A DNA stretch of 43,737 bases from Chloroflexota bacterium (GCA_003169735.1 PNAP01000007.1:1-43737), one strand, 5' to 3'; shown: positions 1-11,247, counted from the first letter of the stretch. Numbers and translations: made by a program. The notes: a model not told the origin generated them from the letters alone.

Positions 1-2340
1 GACCGCGCGATCCTGCCGATGACCGTCGTGGGTCTCATGGCCGGGCTGGCACTCACCTGGGCCGGAGACAACGAGGCGGCTGCCATCGTATGGACCATCC
101 CTGCGGTCGTGGTGGCGGTTCGGCTCACGTGGGCGATCGTGCGCGACCTCGCGCATGGCGAGCTCGGCGTTGACCTCATCGCGATCCTTGCCATCGGCGG
201 GGCGCTCCTGCTCGGCGAGCCGCTCGCCGCCGGGGTGATCGGGGTCATGCTGGCCACCGGCGAGGCGTTGGAGCGATATGCGCAGGGTCGAGCTCGCCGC
301 GAACTGACGGCCCTCCTCGGACGGGCACCGCGACACGTCCAGCGATACGTCGATGGCCGACTCGAAACGACTCCCATCGAAGCCGTAGCCCCCGGCGACC
401 TGCTTGCCATCCGCCCCGGCGAGGTGGTGCCGGTCGATGGGATGGTCGTAGGCAGCCCGGCCGTCCTCGACGAATCCGCACTCACCGGCGAGTCGCGGTT
501 GGCGACCCGCGAGGAAGGCGACCCGGTTTCCTCCGGCACGGTCAATGCCGGCTCGTCGTTCGATCTCCGTGCCTCCGCAACCGCCGCCGACAGCGCATAT
601 GCCGGGATCGTCCGTCTCGTCCAGGAGGCACAACACAGCAAGGCACCATTCGTCCGACTCGCGGACCGGTACGCCCTCATCTTCGTCCCGTTCACCCTGG
701 CCATCTCTGCGGCGGCTTGGCTCGTGTCCGGCGACCCCACTCGCGCCCTGGCGGTCCTGGTCGTGGCGACGCCCTGCCCGCTCCTGCTCGCCGCCCCGAT
801 CGCGATCGTCGCAGGGATCTCGCGCGCCGCGCGGCGTGGCGTGATCGTCAAGGGCGGCGGTCCGCTCGAGACCCTGGCCCGAGCTCGGGTCATGCTGTTC
901 GACAAGACGGGAACGCTGACCGCGGGCCGACCGAAGCTGGCCACGATCGACGTTGATCCGGCCACGGAGCCGGCGGCCATGGATCAGGGCGAGGTCCTCC
1001 GGCTGGCGGCCTCGGTCGAGCAGTTGTCGCCGCATGTGCTCGCCGGTTCGATCGTGCATGAAGCCCGCGAACGGGGACTCGAGCTGTCCATGCCCGACGG
1101 GGTCGTCGAGACGCCCGGCGCCGGCGTGACCGGACTCGTTGACGGTCGGCAGGTGGCGGTGGGCACGGCGGAGTGGTGCGCCGGCGAAGGGCAGCTTCCG
1201 CGATGGGCACGCGATGTCCGGCGCCGTGCCGCGATCGAGGGCTCGACGTGCGCCTTCGTGCGTATCGACGATGCGGTTCGTGGCGTCCTGGTCCTCGACG
1301 ACCCGCTCCGGCCCGAGACCCCGCGGGCGATCCGCTCGCTTCGGCGGATCGGCTTCACCCGGATCGTGATGGTCACGGGCGACAACGCGGCAGTCGCCGA
1401 CATCATCGGGTCGGCCATCGGCGTCGACGCGGTCCTTGCCGACCGAGTGCCGTCGGAGAAGGTCGATGCCGTCCACGCCGAGCGGTCGGACGCCTCCGGC
1501 CCGATCGTGATGATCGGCGACGGGCTCAACGACGCACCCGCCCTGGCCCTCGCCGACGTCGGCGTTGCGATGGGGGCCAGGGGTGCGAGTGCCTCTTCCG
1601 AGGCGGCCGACATCGTGATCACCGTGGATCGACTCGACCGCCTGACCGAAGCGGTCCAGATCGCCCGACGAGCGCGCTCGATCGCCGTCCAGAGCGTCGT
1701 CCTCGGGATGGGCATGTCCATCGTCGCGATGGCCGCCGCGGCGCTCGGGTTCCTTCCGGTCGTCGCCGGGGCGATCCTTCAGGAGGCGATCGATGTCATC
1801 GTGATCCTCAATGCGCTCCGCGCGCTGCGAGGCGGTGTGGAAGTCCCGACGCGGATCACCGGCTGGACCGAGACGAGCGCACGCCTGCGCACTGCGCACA
1901 TCGAACTCGCGCCGTCCATCGCCCGCATCCGCGCCACGGCCGATGTCCTCGACGGCATGCCTGCAGCGGCCGCGTCGGTCGCGCTCAAGGAAATCTGCCG
2001 GTTCGTGTCGGATGATCTCCTGCCGCACGAGGAACTGGAGGACCGGACCATCTACCCGATGCTCGCCACGGCGATGGGCTCCGACGACGCGACCGCTTCG
2101 ATGCACCGGACGCATCAGGAGATCTTCCGTCTCGCGCGGCTGCTCGATCGCCTGGTCCGCGACCTCCCGCCTGAGGGTCCGAGCGGCGACGATCGGACGG
2201 ATCTCCAACGCCTCTTGTATGGCCTGGAAGCGATCCTTCGCCTGCACCAGGCGCAGGAGGAGGACCTCTACATGTCGATCGGCGACCGCACCCCACCGGC
2301 CGAACGACCGACCTCCGTCACGGCACCCGTCCGGCCCTGA
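1..2340 (+). CDS. P1B-5-type metal-transporting P-type ATPase with C-terminal hemerythrin domain (5' end may lie outside window)
   Basis: Membrane ATPase that exports or moves transition metal ions. From the ATG at 19: membrane segments at the N-terminus, actuator LTGES at residues 155-159, transmembrane metal site TPCPL at 251-255, phosphorylation motif DKTGTLT with Asp295, and hinge GDGLNDAP at 500-507. Residues about 600-760 form a hemerythrin-like helical domain with His/Glu-rich pieces such as LLPHEELED, MHRTHQEIF and LHQAQEED. The TPC motif plus C-terminal hemerythrin is the known signature of subgroup P1B-5, for which Ni and Fe transport has been reported (Sinorhizobium Nia). There is no stop codon between base 1 and the ATG at 19, so the true start may be upstream. 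It converges on the UvrA-like gene with two bases between them. Confidence 0.9.
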   Translation, partial: DRAILPMTVVGLMAGLALTWAGDNEAAAIVWTIPAVVVAVRLTWAIVRDLAHGELGVDLIAILAIGGALLLGEPLAAGVIGVMLATGEALERYAQGRARRELTALLGRAPRHVQRYVDGRLETTPIEAVAPGDLLAIRPGEVVPVDGMVVGSPAVLDESALTGESRLATREEGDPVSSGTVNAGSSFDLRASATAADSAYAGIVRLVQEAQHSKAPFVRLADRYALIFVPFTLAISAAAWLVSGDPTRALAVLVVATPCPLLLAAPIAIVAGISRAARRGVIVKGGGPLETLARARVMLFDKTGTLTAGRPKLATIDVDPATEPAAMDQGEVLRLAASVEQLSPHVLAGSIVHEARERGLELSMPDGVVETPGAGVTGLVDGRQVAVGTAEWCAGEGQLPRWARDVRRRAAIEGSTCAFVRIDDAVRGVLVLDDPLRPETPRAIRSLRRIGFTRIVMVTGDNAAVADIIGSAIGVDAVLADRVPSEKVDAVHAERSDASGPIVMIGDGLNDAPALALADVGVAMGARGASASSEAADIVITVDRLDRLTEAVQIARRARSIAVQSVVLGMGMSIVAMAAAALGFLPVVAGAILQEAIDVIVILNALRALRGGVEVPTRITGWTETSARLRTAHIELAPSIARIRATADVLDGMPAAAASVALKEICRFVSDDLLPHEELEDRTIYPMLATAMGSDDATASMHRTHQEIFRLARLLDRLVRDLPPEGPSGDDRTDLQRLLYGLEAILRLHQAQEEDLYMSIGDRTPPAERPTSVTAPVRP

Positions 2341-2342
2341 GA

Positions 2343-4703
<2,361 letters not shown>

Positions 4704-4720
4704 CTTGTCGGTCCTCGTCG

Positions 4721-5158
4721 TCAGCTTGCGGCTTTCTTCACGAGCGCAGCTAGCCGTGCCTCGTCGGCGGCGGTCAACTTCGTCAGCGCATAGGACGTCG
4801 GCCACATGGCGCCTTCGTCGAGCTTCGCTGCTTCTTCGAACCCGAACGTCGCGTACCGCTGGTTGAACTTCTGCGCGCTCTTGAAGAAGCAGACGACCTT
4901 ACCGTCCCTGGTATACGCGGGCATCCCGTACCACGTCTTCGCCCAAAGGTTCGGCGCAGTCTCATGGATCATCGCGTGGAGCCGCTCGGCCATCGTGCGA
5001 TCCGACACCTGCATCCCGGCGATCGCCTCGACCACGGCACGTTCGCCTTCCGCCTTGTCCTTGTTCGACCGCTCCTCAGCCTTCATCTCCTGGGCGCGAG
5101 CCTTCATCGCGGCTCGTTCTTCGTCCGTGAATCTCGGCGCCTTCTTCGTGTCCGTCAT
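4721..5158 (-). CDS. DUF1801 (YdhG-like) domain protein
   Basis: A 145-residue soluble protein. The first 40 residues are very charged, rich in Lys, Glu and Ala, and probably helical. The rest carries the DUF1801 pattern, including WYGMPAY, KVVCFFKSA and RYATFGF. Family members resemble the Bacillus Fra/YdhG iron-chaperone-like fold, but the function of this branch is unknown. The ATG at 5158 is preceded by a strong SD (GAGGAGGAAA), so it is translated from a leadered mRNA. It lies 17 nt upstream of the UvrA-like GTG and probably leads a two-gene operon. Confidence 0.8.
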   Translation of the reverse strand: MTDTKKAPRFTDEERAAMKARAQEMKAEERSNKDKAEGERAVVEAIAGMQVSDRTMAERLHAMIHETAPNLWAKTWYGMPAYTRDGKVVCFFKSAQKFNQRYATFGFEEAAKLDEGAMWPTSYALTKLTAADEARLAALVKKAAS

Positions 5159-5256
5159 GGCAGGTTTCCTCCTCGGCGAGTCTTGATGGGGACGACGTTC
5201 ATGCTAGGGAGCCCCCGCCGCCACGGCTTCTCCAAAACGACTCGATCGCATCGCCA

Positions 5257-6048
5257 CTACCCGAGGTCGATGATCCGGAATCCGTCGGCGGCATCCGTGC
5301 CGATCTTCGCGCCACCCTCGCGCGCCCATTCCCGGATCCGTGCTTCGAGCTCGTCGGGCTTCTTGATCTGGCTGCGGTGCTCGCGCAGCGCGGCGATCTT
5401 GACCCCGACCGTCTTCGACGTGTCGATCCAGACCGTCGGCCGGTCGGTCCAGAAGAGGTACATCCACTTGACCACGTGCGCGTCGAGGCCCTCGTTGATG
5501 GCGAGGTGGGGGAACGCCATCGGGTTGCGCGCGGCGGGATAGACCGCGTCGCAGGCTGCGATCGCCGATGCCCGATGGTCGGTGTGCTGGATGTAACCCT
5601 CGTCGTGGATGAGGACCGTGGGGTCCATGGCCAGCACCGCGTCGGGCTTGAACGTCCGGATCAGTCGGACGAGCTGCTCGCGCAGCGGCAGGTCATTCTC
5701 GAGCGCGCCGTCCGGCCGATGCAGGAACGTGACCGCCTCGTACCCGACGATGGCGGCCGCGGCGCGTTGCTCCGTCTCGCGCGTGCGGGCCAGCTCCAGC
5801 GGGTCGGCACGCGGATCCTCGCCGCCCGCGTCACCGCTGGTGCAGCACACGAGGTGCGCGACGGATCCTGCCTGCACCCACGCCGCCACTGTGGCGGCAG
5901 GACCGAAATCGGCATCGTCGGGATGGGCCACGATGACCATCACGCGCTCGGGTCGCTGGTCATGCGCGGGATGCGTCGGAGTGGTCATCGGGACGGCGTC
6001 GGCGTCCGTCGGAAGGGGATCCGGGAGCGGTTCTGAAGGGCTCGTCAT
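5257..6048 (-). CDS. PIG-L/LmbE family deacetylase
   Basis: A 263-residue zinc-dependent deacetylase of the family that removes acetyl groups from GlcNAc conjugates (MshB, BshB and relatives). The zinc motif AHPDDADFG follows the opening strand VMVIVAHPDD, and HTDHRAS and the later HVVKW supply further metal or active-site positions. The open frame extends upstream into the peroxiredoxin gene, but family similarity begins only after the ATG at 6048, so I use that start. An alternative ATG opens MTTPTHPAH about 20 codons later. A hairpin at 6100-6135 separates it from the peroxiredoxin. The substrate is not determinable, and no mycothiol or bacillithiol ligase lies nearby. Confidence 0.87.
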   Translation of the reverse strand: MTSPSEPLPDPLPTDADAVPMTTPTHPAHDQRPERVMVIVAHPDDADFGPAATVAAWVQAGSVAHLVCCTSGDAGGEDPRADPLELARTRETEQRAAAAIVGYEAVTFLHRPDGALENDLPLREQLVRLIRTFKPDAVLAMDPTVLIHDEGYIQHTDHRASAIAACDAVYPAARNPMAFPHLAINEGLDAHVVKWMYLFWTDRPTVWIDTSKTVGVKIAALREHRSQIKKPDELEARIREWAREGGAKIGTDAADGFRIIDLG

Positions 6049-6099
6049 GGGGCTCGATCGCCTCTTGCGCGGGTGAATCGGGGGAGTATGCTTCCGGCC

Positions 6100-6135
6100 G
6101 AGGCATCGCTCGTCTCCCCCCACGGGCGATGCCTC
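6100..6135 (-). terminator. 13-bp hairpin after the peroxiredoxin gene
   Basis: Inverted repeat with arms 6100-6112 and 6123-6135, 13 pairs with one G-T, and a 10-nt loop. It begins 14 nt past the peroxiredoxin stop on the minus strand. No T-run follows, so it may be a weak or Rho-assisted terminator, or an mRNA-stabilising or processing hairpin before the PIG-L gene. Confidence 0.55.
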
Positions 6136-6148
6136 ATGCTGGCGTGGC

Positions 6149-6664
6149 TCAGGATCTGGCGCGCTCCTCCGCCAGCGCAGCGAGCACATCGGCGGCGTGG
6201 TCGTCCGGGACCACTTTCGGCCAGACCCGGGCGATCCGACCCTGCGGATCGATCAGGAAGGTCGAGCGCCGGACGCCCATGTACGGCTTGCCATAGTTCA
6301 TCTTCTCGACCCACGTCCCATAGGTCTCGGCGACGGCGTGATCGGCATCGGCGATGAGCGTGAACGGCAAGCCGAACTTCGCTTTGAACCTCGCCTTGCT
6401 GCCCGAGCCGAGGATGCTGATGCCCCAGACCTCGGCATCACTGGCACGGACGCGATCGTATGCATCTCGGAAGGAGCACGCCTCGGTGGTGCAGCCCGAG
6501 GTGTCGTCCTTGGGGTAGAACCAGAGGATGACCCAGTGGCCACGTTCGTCGCTCAGCCGGCGCGGCGCACCGGTGTCGTCGGGCAGGGTGAAGTCCGGCG
6601 CCACCTCGCCAACGGCGGGCATGATCGAAGGGAGCGATGCCGCAGGAGTCGTATCCATCGTCAT
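6149..6664 (-). CDS. bcp: Bcp/PrxQ-type thiol peroxiredoxin
   Basis: A 171-residue cytoplasmic peroxidase that reduces H2O2 and organic hydroperoxides with thioredoxin-type donors. The peroxidatic Cys58 lies in DDTSGCTTEAC and the candidate resolving Cys63 is five residues on, the usual Bcp spacing. APDFTLPD and WVILWFYPKD are typical family blocks. Its ATG overlaps the stop codon of the ThiQ-like ATPase gene (ATGA), so translation is probably coupled and the gene is likely the last member of the riboswitch-led thiamine operon. This placement is unusual, since Bcp has no known role in thiamine metabolism. Confidence 0.93.
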   Translation of the reverse strand: MTMDTTPAASLPSIMPAVGEVAPDFTLPDDTGAPRRLSDERGHWVILWFYPKDDTSGCTTEACSFRDAYDRVRASDAEVWGISILGSGSKARFKAKFGLPFTLIADADHAVAETYGTWVEKMNYGKPYMGVRRSTFLIDPQGRIARVWPKVVPDDHAADVLAALAEERARS

Positions 6665-7701
6665 CGCGGGAGCATACCCGCCTCCGGAAGGGAGACCACG
6701 CCGGCCGGGTCGACCGTCAACGTCAGGGCGTCACCGAGCGCGGGCAGCGGGACCCAGCGGGCATCGAGTTCGAGTGGCGGCGCGTTCGGCACGTCCAGGC
6801 GCACCCGTACGTGGTCGCCGCGGAAGATGCGCGCGCTGACAGTGCCACGGATGCTCCCCGACGGGTCCGGCGAGAACGCGTCGGGGTGGATGACCAGCCG
6901 CTGCCGGCCGGGCGCCACCTCGGCCGAAACGGAGATGACTCCCCACGGTGTGGTCGCGATGCGCGCGGCGACGGTGGCCAGGCAGATGTTCTCGAATCCC
7001 AGGAAGCGGGCCACGAACTCGGTCGGTGGCGTCAGCCAGAGCGCCTCCGGGGCAGCGTCGGCCTCGATGCGGCCATCGTGCAGGACGACCGTCCGGTCGG
7101 CCACGCCGAGCGCCTCTTCCTGGTCGTGCGTCACATAGAGCACGGTCAACCCGAGCTGGCGGAAGATCGATCGCAACTCGAAGGGGAGCCGTTCGCGCAG
7201 GCCGCGATCGAGCGAGCCGAGCGGCTCGTCGAGCATCAACAGGCGCGGCGAGGGTGCGATGGCACGCGCCAGGGCGACGCGCTGCTGCTCGCCGCCCGAG
7301 AGCCGATCGACCGACCGATGCTCCATCCCCGGCAACCCCACGAGCGCGAGCACTTCCTCGACTCGCGCCCGGACGGCCCCGGCCGTGGCGCCCTCGCCGC
7401 GCATCCGCAGGCCGAAGGCCACGTTGTCGAAGACGTCGCGATGTGGGAACAGCGCGTAGTCCTGGAACATCAGCCCGAAGCTGCGTTCGTGGACCGCGAC
7501 GCCGGCCAGGTCGCGCCCGTCCCAGCTGATCCGGCCTCCGCTCGGCGCCTCGAGTCCGGCGATCAGCCGCAGGAGCGTCGTCTTACCGGCGCCGCTCGGG
7601 CCGAGCACGCTCACCAGCTCGCCCTCGGCGACGGAAAGGTCGATATCGGTGAGCACCGGCCGGTCCCCGAATCGAGCGCTGACGTTGACCAGCTCGAGCA
7701 T
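6661..7701 (-). CDS. thiQ: ABC transporter ATPase, ThiQ-like (thiamine import)
   Basis: A 346-residue ABC ATPase: Walker A GPSGAGKTT, Q-loop FQDYALFPH, signature LSGGEQQ, Walker B LLMLDEPL and H-loop VTHDQEEAL. A C-terminal extension of about 110 residues resembles the TOBE regulatory region of the CUT1/Fe/thiamine group. The ATG at 7701 shares one base with the permease stop (TGATG). The frame stays open much further upstream, but that stretch is the antisense of the permease. Assignment to thiamine rests on the operon (TPP riboswitch, pyrophosphokinase, ThiB-like binding protein). By sequence alone an iron or polyamine importer would also fit. Confidence 0.88.
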   Translation of the reverse strand: MLELVNVSARFGDRPVLTDIDLSVAEGELVSVLGPSGAGKTTLLRLIAGLEAPSGGRISWDGRDLAGVAVHERSFGLMFQDYALFPHRDVFDNVAFGLRMRGEGATAGAVRARVEEVLALVGLPGMEHRSVDRLSGGEQQRVALARAIAPSPRLLMLDEPLGSLDRGLRERLPFELRSIFRQLGLTVLYVTHDQEEALGVADRTVVLHDGRIEADAAPEALWLTPPTEFVARFLGFENICLATVAARIATTPWGVISVSAEVAPGRQRLVIHPDAFSPDPSGSIRGTVSARIFRGDHVRVRLDVPNAPPLELDARWVPLPALGDALTLTVDPAGVVSLPEAGMLPR

Positions 7702-9359
7702 CAGAAGCTCACCGCCTCGTTGCCGCGCAACCGTTCGATGACGAGGATCGCGCCACCGGTGAGCACCATCAGGATGGCGCTCATGGCCATCGCTTCGGCG
7801 AAGTTGAGCGTGCCGGGCAGGCCGAGCAGCCGGTAGATGGCGACCGGCACGGTCGGCGTGTCGGGCCGGGCGATGAACAGCGTCGCTCCGAACTCCCCGA
7901 GCGAGACCGCGAACGCGAAGCCGCTGCCGATGAGCACGGCACGCACGATGACCGGACCGTCGATCTCGCGCCAGACCCGTCGCGGCGAAGCGCCAAGCAC
8001 GGCGGCCGCCTCGCGCAACCGCGGTTCGATGGAGCGGATGAGCGGCACCGTGGCACGCACCACGAACGGGATCGCCACCAGCGTGTGGGCGAGCGGGATG
8101 AGCAGCGGCGAGGTGCGCAGGTCGATCGGCGGCCGATCCAACGCCACGATGAACCCGAAACCGAGCGTCACCGCCGACGTGCCCAGCGGCAGCATCAGCA
8201 GCGCATCGAAGCCGCGCGACAGCCAACCTGTGCGGTAGGCGATGACCGCCGCCGCAAGCAACCCCAGCGCGGTCGCCAGCAGCATCACGAAAAGCGCGAA
8301 TCCGAGCGAGTTGGTGACCGCCTGGATGGGCGCCACGAACAGCCCGCTCTGACTCCCGACCGTGAACAGCCCCTGGTACGCGGCCAGCGAGTAGCCGCCA
8401 TCGCCGGCGAACGATCGCTCGACCAGCACGGCCAGCGGCACGACCAGCAGGACGAGCATCGAACCGACCGTCGCCGCGACGATCGCCTTGGCACGCCGCC
8501 CGGACGGCGGGCGCGCGACATCGGCCGCCGCCCGCAGACGACCCGTGACCGCCAGCCGTTCCTGTGTTCGCGCGTAGAGGACGAGCAGGGCGAAGACGCC
8601 GACCACCTGGAGGATGGCCAGGGCCGCCGCCGCCGGCAGGTCGAGCAGTTCGGCCGTCGTCCGGTAGATGTCGACCTCGAGCGTCGCCGTCCCCTGGCCG
8701 CCGAGCAACAGGATGACGCCGAACGATGTGAAGGTGAACAGGAAGACGATCGACGAGGCGGAGATGATGGCCGGCCGCAACTGCGGCAGCGTCACCTCGC
8801 GGAAGGCTCGCCAGCGGCTGGCGCCGAGCACGCGGGCCGCCTCCTCGGTGCGCGGATCGAGGCGCGACCAGACGCCGCCGACGAGCCGCAGCACGACCGC
8901 GTAGTTGTAGAAGACGTGCGCCAGCAGGATCGCCCAGATGCTCCCCGCCAGATCGACGCCGATGGGGCTGCGCGGCCCGAGCAGCGCGAGGAACGCCGAC
9001 GCCACGACCACGGTCGGAAGCACGAACGGGATGGTCGCCAGCGCGCGCACCAGTCGCTTCCCGCGGAACTCGTAGCGCGCCATGACGTAGGCACCCGGCA
9101 GCGCCACGAGCACGGTCAGTACGGTCGAGATGACGGCCTGCCAGAGTGTGAACCAGACCACGGCCCGGGTGTGCGGGCTCAGCCACGTGTCGATCAGCTC
9201 CGAGGAGCGGATGCCGCCCGGCCCGACGGCACCGGTCAGCACGATCGACGCGACCGGCCAGACGAAGAAGACGCCCAGAAAGATGAGCGGCGCCGCGCTC
9301 AGCAGGAGCGCCGTGCGGCCGCTCAGGGCAGGACGATGTCCGTCCACTGCGCGATCCAC
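7701..9359 (-). CDS. thiP: ABC transporter permease with two permease domains, ThiP-like
   Basis: A 552-residue inner-membrane protein with about 12 hydrophobic segments, built from two BPD_transp_1 halves. Each half has an EAA loop that contacts the ATPase: EEAARVLGASRWRAF in the first and REAAAVLGASPRRVW in the second. One polypeptide with both halves is the ThiP/FbpB arrangement. The start is a GTG at 9359, or another GTG at 9347; both overlap the end of the binding-protein gene, so coupling is likely. It is followed by the ATPase with a one-base overlap. Confidence 0.9.
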   Translation of the reverse strand: MDRAVDGHRPALSGRTALLLSAAPLIFLGVFFVWPVASIVLTGAVGPGGIRSSELIDTWLSPHTRAVVWFTLWQAVISTVLTVLVALPGAYVMARYEFRGKRLVRALATIPFVLPTVVVASAFLALLGPRSPIGVDLAGSIWAILLAHVFYNYAVVLRLVGGVWSRLDPRTEEAARVLGASRWRAFREVTLPQLRPAIISASSIVFLFTFTSFGVILLLGGQGTATLEVDIYRTTAELLDLPAAAALAILQVVGVFALLVLYARTQERLAVTGRLRAAADVARPPSGRRAKAIVAATVGSMLVLLVVPLAVLVERSFAGDGGYSLAAYQGLFTVGSQSGLFVAPIQAVTNSLGFALFVMLLATALGLLAAAVIAYRTGWLSRGFDALLMLPLGTSAVTLGFGFIVALDRPPIDLRTSPLLIPLAHTLVAIPFVVRATVPLIRSIEPRLREAAAVLGASPRRVWREIDGPVIVRAVLIGSGFAFAVSLGEFGATLFIARPDTPTVPVAIYRLLGLPGTLNFAEAMAMSAILMVLTGGAILVIERLRGNEAVSF

Positions 9360-10438
9360 TGGTCGCGGTTCTGGCCGATCACGTCGTATGGCATCGTCAG
9401 CGGCGCCGGCGCGACCTCCGCGAACTGCTGGAAGACGGGTGGCAGCTGCGCGTCAGTTCGGACGGGGTAGACGAACATCTGGAGCGGGATGTCCTCCTGA
9501 ACCTGCTTGCTGAGCATGAAGTCGACCCACTGGCCGGCGAGGGCCGGCTGGGAGGCACCCGCCAGGACGCCCGCGTACTCGATCTGTCGGAAACAGCCGT
9601 CGAACATCGTGCCGACCGGCGACTCACTCGGCTGCGGGGCGGCGTAGTAGACCTCGGCCGCCGGGCTCGAGGCATAGGAGACGACGAGCGAACGGCTGCC
9701 CTTGCCCGATCCACCCGAGAACTGCGTGTCATAGGCATCGTCCCAGCTGTCACTGACGAGCACGCCGTTCGCCTTCAACGCGGCCCAGTAGTCGCGCCAC
9801 GTGGTCGTGCCGGTGTCGCCGTACCGGATGATCGTGGCGAGCAGGAAGGCCAACCCTGGCGATGACGTGGCCGGGTTCTCGACCACCAGCATGTCCTTGT
9901 AGGCGGGCTTGATGAGGTCATCGAGCGTCTGGGGGGCAGGCGGCGAGCCGGCGGCGAAGGCGCTCTTGTCGGTGTTGATGCAGACGTCGCCATAGTCGAC
10001 CGGCGTGACCTGGTGCGTCGGGTCGGTCTGGAACTGCGTCGGCACGTCGGCCAGCTCGGTCGAGACCCACGGCTGGAAGATGCCCGCATCGAGAGCCCGC
10101 GACAGGAACGTGTTGTCGACGCCATACAGGACGTCGGCGAGTGGATGACCCTTCGACAGGATGGCCTGGTTGACCATCGCGCCGGCGTCACCCGACTTGA
10201 GCACCTTGAGATCGACGTCGTTGGCCGATTCGAAGCTCTGGATGACGGGGTCCGAGAGAGCGAATGCATCGTGGGTCATGAGCGTCAGCGGGGTGGCCGG
10301 TCCGCTCGATGGCGACGGCGTGACCGACGGCACCGGCCCGGTCGGGCTTGGTGCGCTGAGGCTCGGCGAGACGGCCGGCCCGGCACACGCGAGGATGATC
10401 GATGCCAGCAGTGCGGCGACGGTCACGTGGCGGTTCAT
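9323..10438 (-). CDS. thiB: Thiamine-binding lipoprotein, ThiB-like
   Basis: A 371-residue extracytoplasmic solute-binding protein. It has a hydrophobic signal peptide, a lipobox ending in ILAC (Cys at about residue 18) and a Pro/Ser/Thr-rich linker of about 30 residues. The binding domain opens with TLMTHDAFALSD and contains GVDNTFLSRALDAG and ENPATSSPGLAFL, blocks typical of the ThiB/TbpA group. The ATG overlaps the stop of the pyrophosphokinase gene (ATGA). Lipid anchoring with a long linker suggests a single-membrane cell or surface tethering. Thiamine as ligand follows from the family and the riboswitch. Confidence 0.9.
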   Translation of the reverse strand: MNRHVTVAALLASIILACAGPAVSPSLSAPSPTGPVPSVTPSPSSGPATPLTLMTHDAFALSDPVIQSFESANDVDLKVLKSGDAGAMVNQAILSKGHPLADVLYGVDNTFLSRALDAGIFQPWVSTELADVPTQFQTDPTHQVTPVDYGDVCINTDKSAFAAGSPPAPQTLDDLIKPAYKDMLVVENPATSSPGLAFLLATIIRYGDTGTTTWRDYWAALKANGVLVSDSWDDAYDTQFSGGSGKGSRSLVVSYASSPAAEVYYAAPQPSESPVGTMFDGCFRQIEYAGVLAGASQPALAGQWVDFMLSKQVQEDIPLQMFVYPVRTDAQLPPVFQQFAEVAPAPLTMPYDVIGQNRDQWIAQWTDIVLP

Positions 10439-11100
10439 GCGGTCCCTTCCCGTTGCGTGTGGACGATGAGCAGGCGACCGCCGTGCAGGCGCACCGACGC
10501 GCGCCGCCCGATGAGTTCGTTGGAGATGCCGCGGGCCGGCCCGAACGGCAGCGGTTCGTCGGACAGCGGATAGCGCAGGCCGTCCGTGGTGATGCTCGCC
10601 ACGCCATCACCGACCGGCAGCAGCGAGACCAGGTCGCCAGGCTCGCCCTCGATCGTCGTTTCGATCTCACGGTCCCGTGCATTGATGAGGCGGATGCTCG
10701 ACCGTTCGTGCCGGATGACCGTGGGGATGCCGTCCAGGGCGGGGATCCCGAGCAGCGACATGTTGGCGAACCCATGCTCGGGCCGAGGGCCGCCGATCGC
10801 GCCGAACAGCTCGATCTCGGTGGCGCCGCGGGTGATCGCCTCGCGCAGGCACAACTCCGTATCGGTCTCGTCCTTCTCTGGGGCGACGAGGCGGACCTCG
10901 ACGCCCTTCGCCGCGAGGCGCTTCCGGTCGGCCGCGCCGAGCGAATCGCCGTCACCCATGACCAAGTCGGGCAGGAGGCCGGCCGCCTCGGCCTTGAGCG
11001 CGCCGCCGTCGGCCGCGACAACAAGCGTGCCCTCGACCGCCGCGGCGTGTCGCAGCCTGGCGGCATCCACGTCGCCATCGGCGACGATGACCACCCTCAC
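10435..11100 (-). CDS. thiN: Thiamine pyrophosphokinase
   Basis: A 221-residue enzyme that transfers pyrophosphate from ATP to thiamine, giving thiamine diphosphate. Catalytic-domain motifs are AADGGALKAEAAG, VMGDGDSLG (Asp-rich metal site) and KDETDTELCL; GAIGGPRPEHGFANM follows. The C-terminal beta-rich thiamine-binding half ends at about residue 215. The start is a GTG at 11100 with AGGGCGG a few bases upstream. It is the first gene of the operon, directly after the TPP riboswitch and its downstream hairpin, so its product feeds back on its own expression. Confidence 0.93.
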   Translation of the reverse strand: MRVVIVADGDVDAARLRHAAAVEGTLVVAADGGALKAEAAGLLPDLVMGDGDSLGAADRKRLAAKGVEVRLVAPEKDETDTELCLREAITRGATEIELFGAIGGPRPEHGFANMSLLGIPALDGIPTVIRHERSSIRLINARDREIETTIEGEPGDLVSLLPVGDGVASITTDGLRYPLSDEPLPFGPARGISNELIGRRASVRLHGGRLLIVHTQREGTA

Positions 11101-11124
11101 GACCGCCCTGGACCTGACACGGAA

Positions 11125-11154
11125 CGACCTCCGATACCCATGGGACGGAGGTCG
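11125..11154 (-). promoter_or_regulatory. Expression-platform hairpin of the TPP riboswitch
   Basis: Perfect 9-bp inverted repeat, arms 11125-11133 and 11146-11154, with a 12-nt loop, lying between the aptamer and the thiN start (24 nt before the GTG). The T-run after it is weak (TTCC). It could be a poor terminator or a switching helix; nothing obvious pairs it with the ribosome binding site. Confidence 0.6.
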
Positions 11155-11158
11155 CGAT

Positions 11159-11247
11159 GGACTCCCTTCGCTGGTATGAACCAGATCAGGTTCCGAGGGT
11201 CTGCGGTCGATCCCGCACTCTCAGCGCCACGTGGCGCTCCCCTGTCC
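11159..11247 (-). ncRNA. TPP riboswitch (THI element)
   Basis: Read on the minus strand, the region holds the conserved aptamer blocks: GGGGAGCGC with its hairpin partner, the invariant GCGCTGAGAGTGCGGG, then ACCTGATCTGG, ATACCAGCG and AAGGGAG at the 3' side. A closing P1 helix of at least 4 bp is formed by GGAC (11244-11247) and GTCC (11159-11162). The family binds thiamine diphosphate and shuts off downstream expression. Here it precedes thiN-thiB-thiP-thiQ. Confidence 0.97.

Noticed and set aside
7702-9186. Upstream extension of the ThiQ-like frame
   Set aside because: It overlaps the permease gene in another frame on the same strand and translates to low-complexity sequence; the TGATG junction defines the start.
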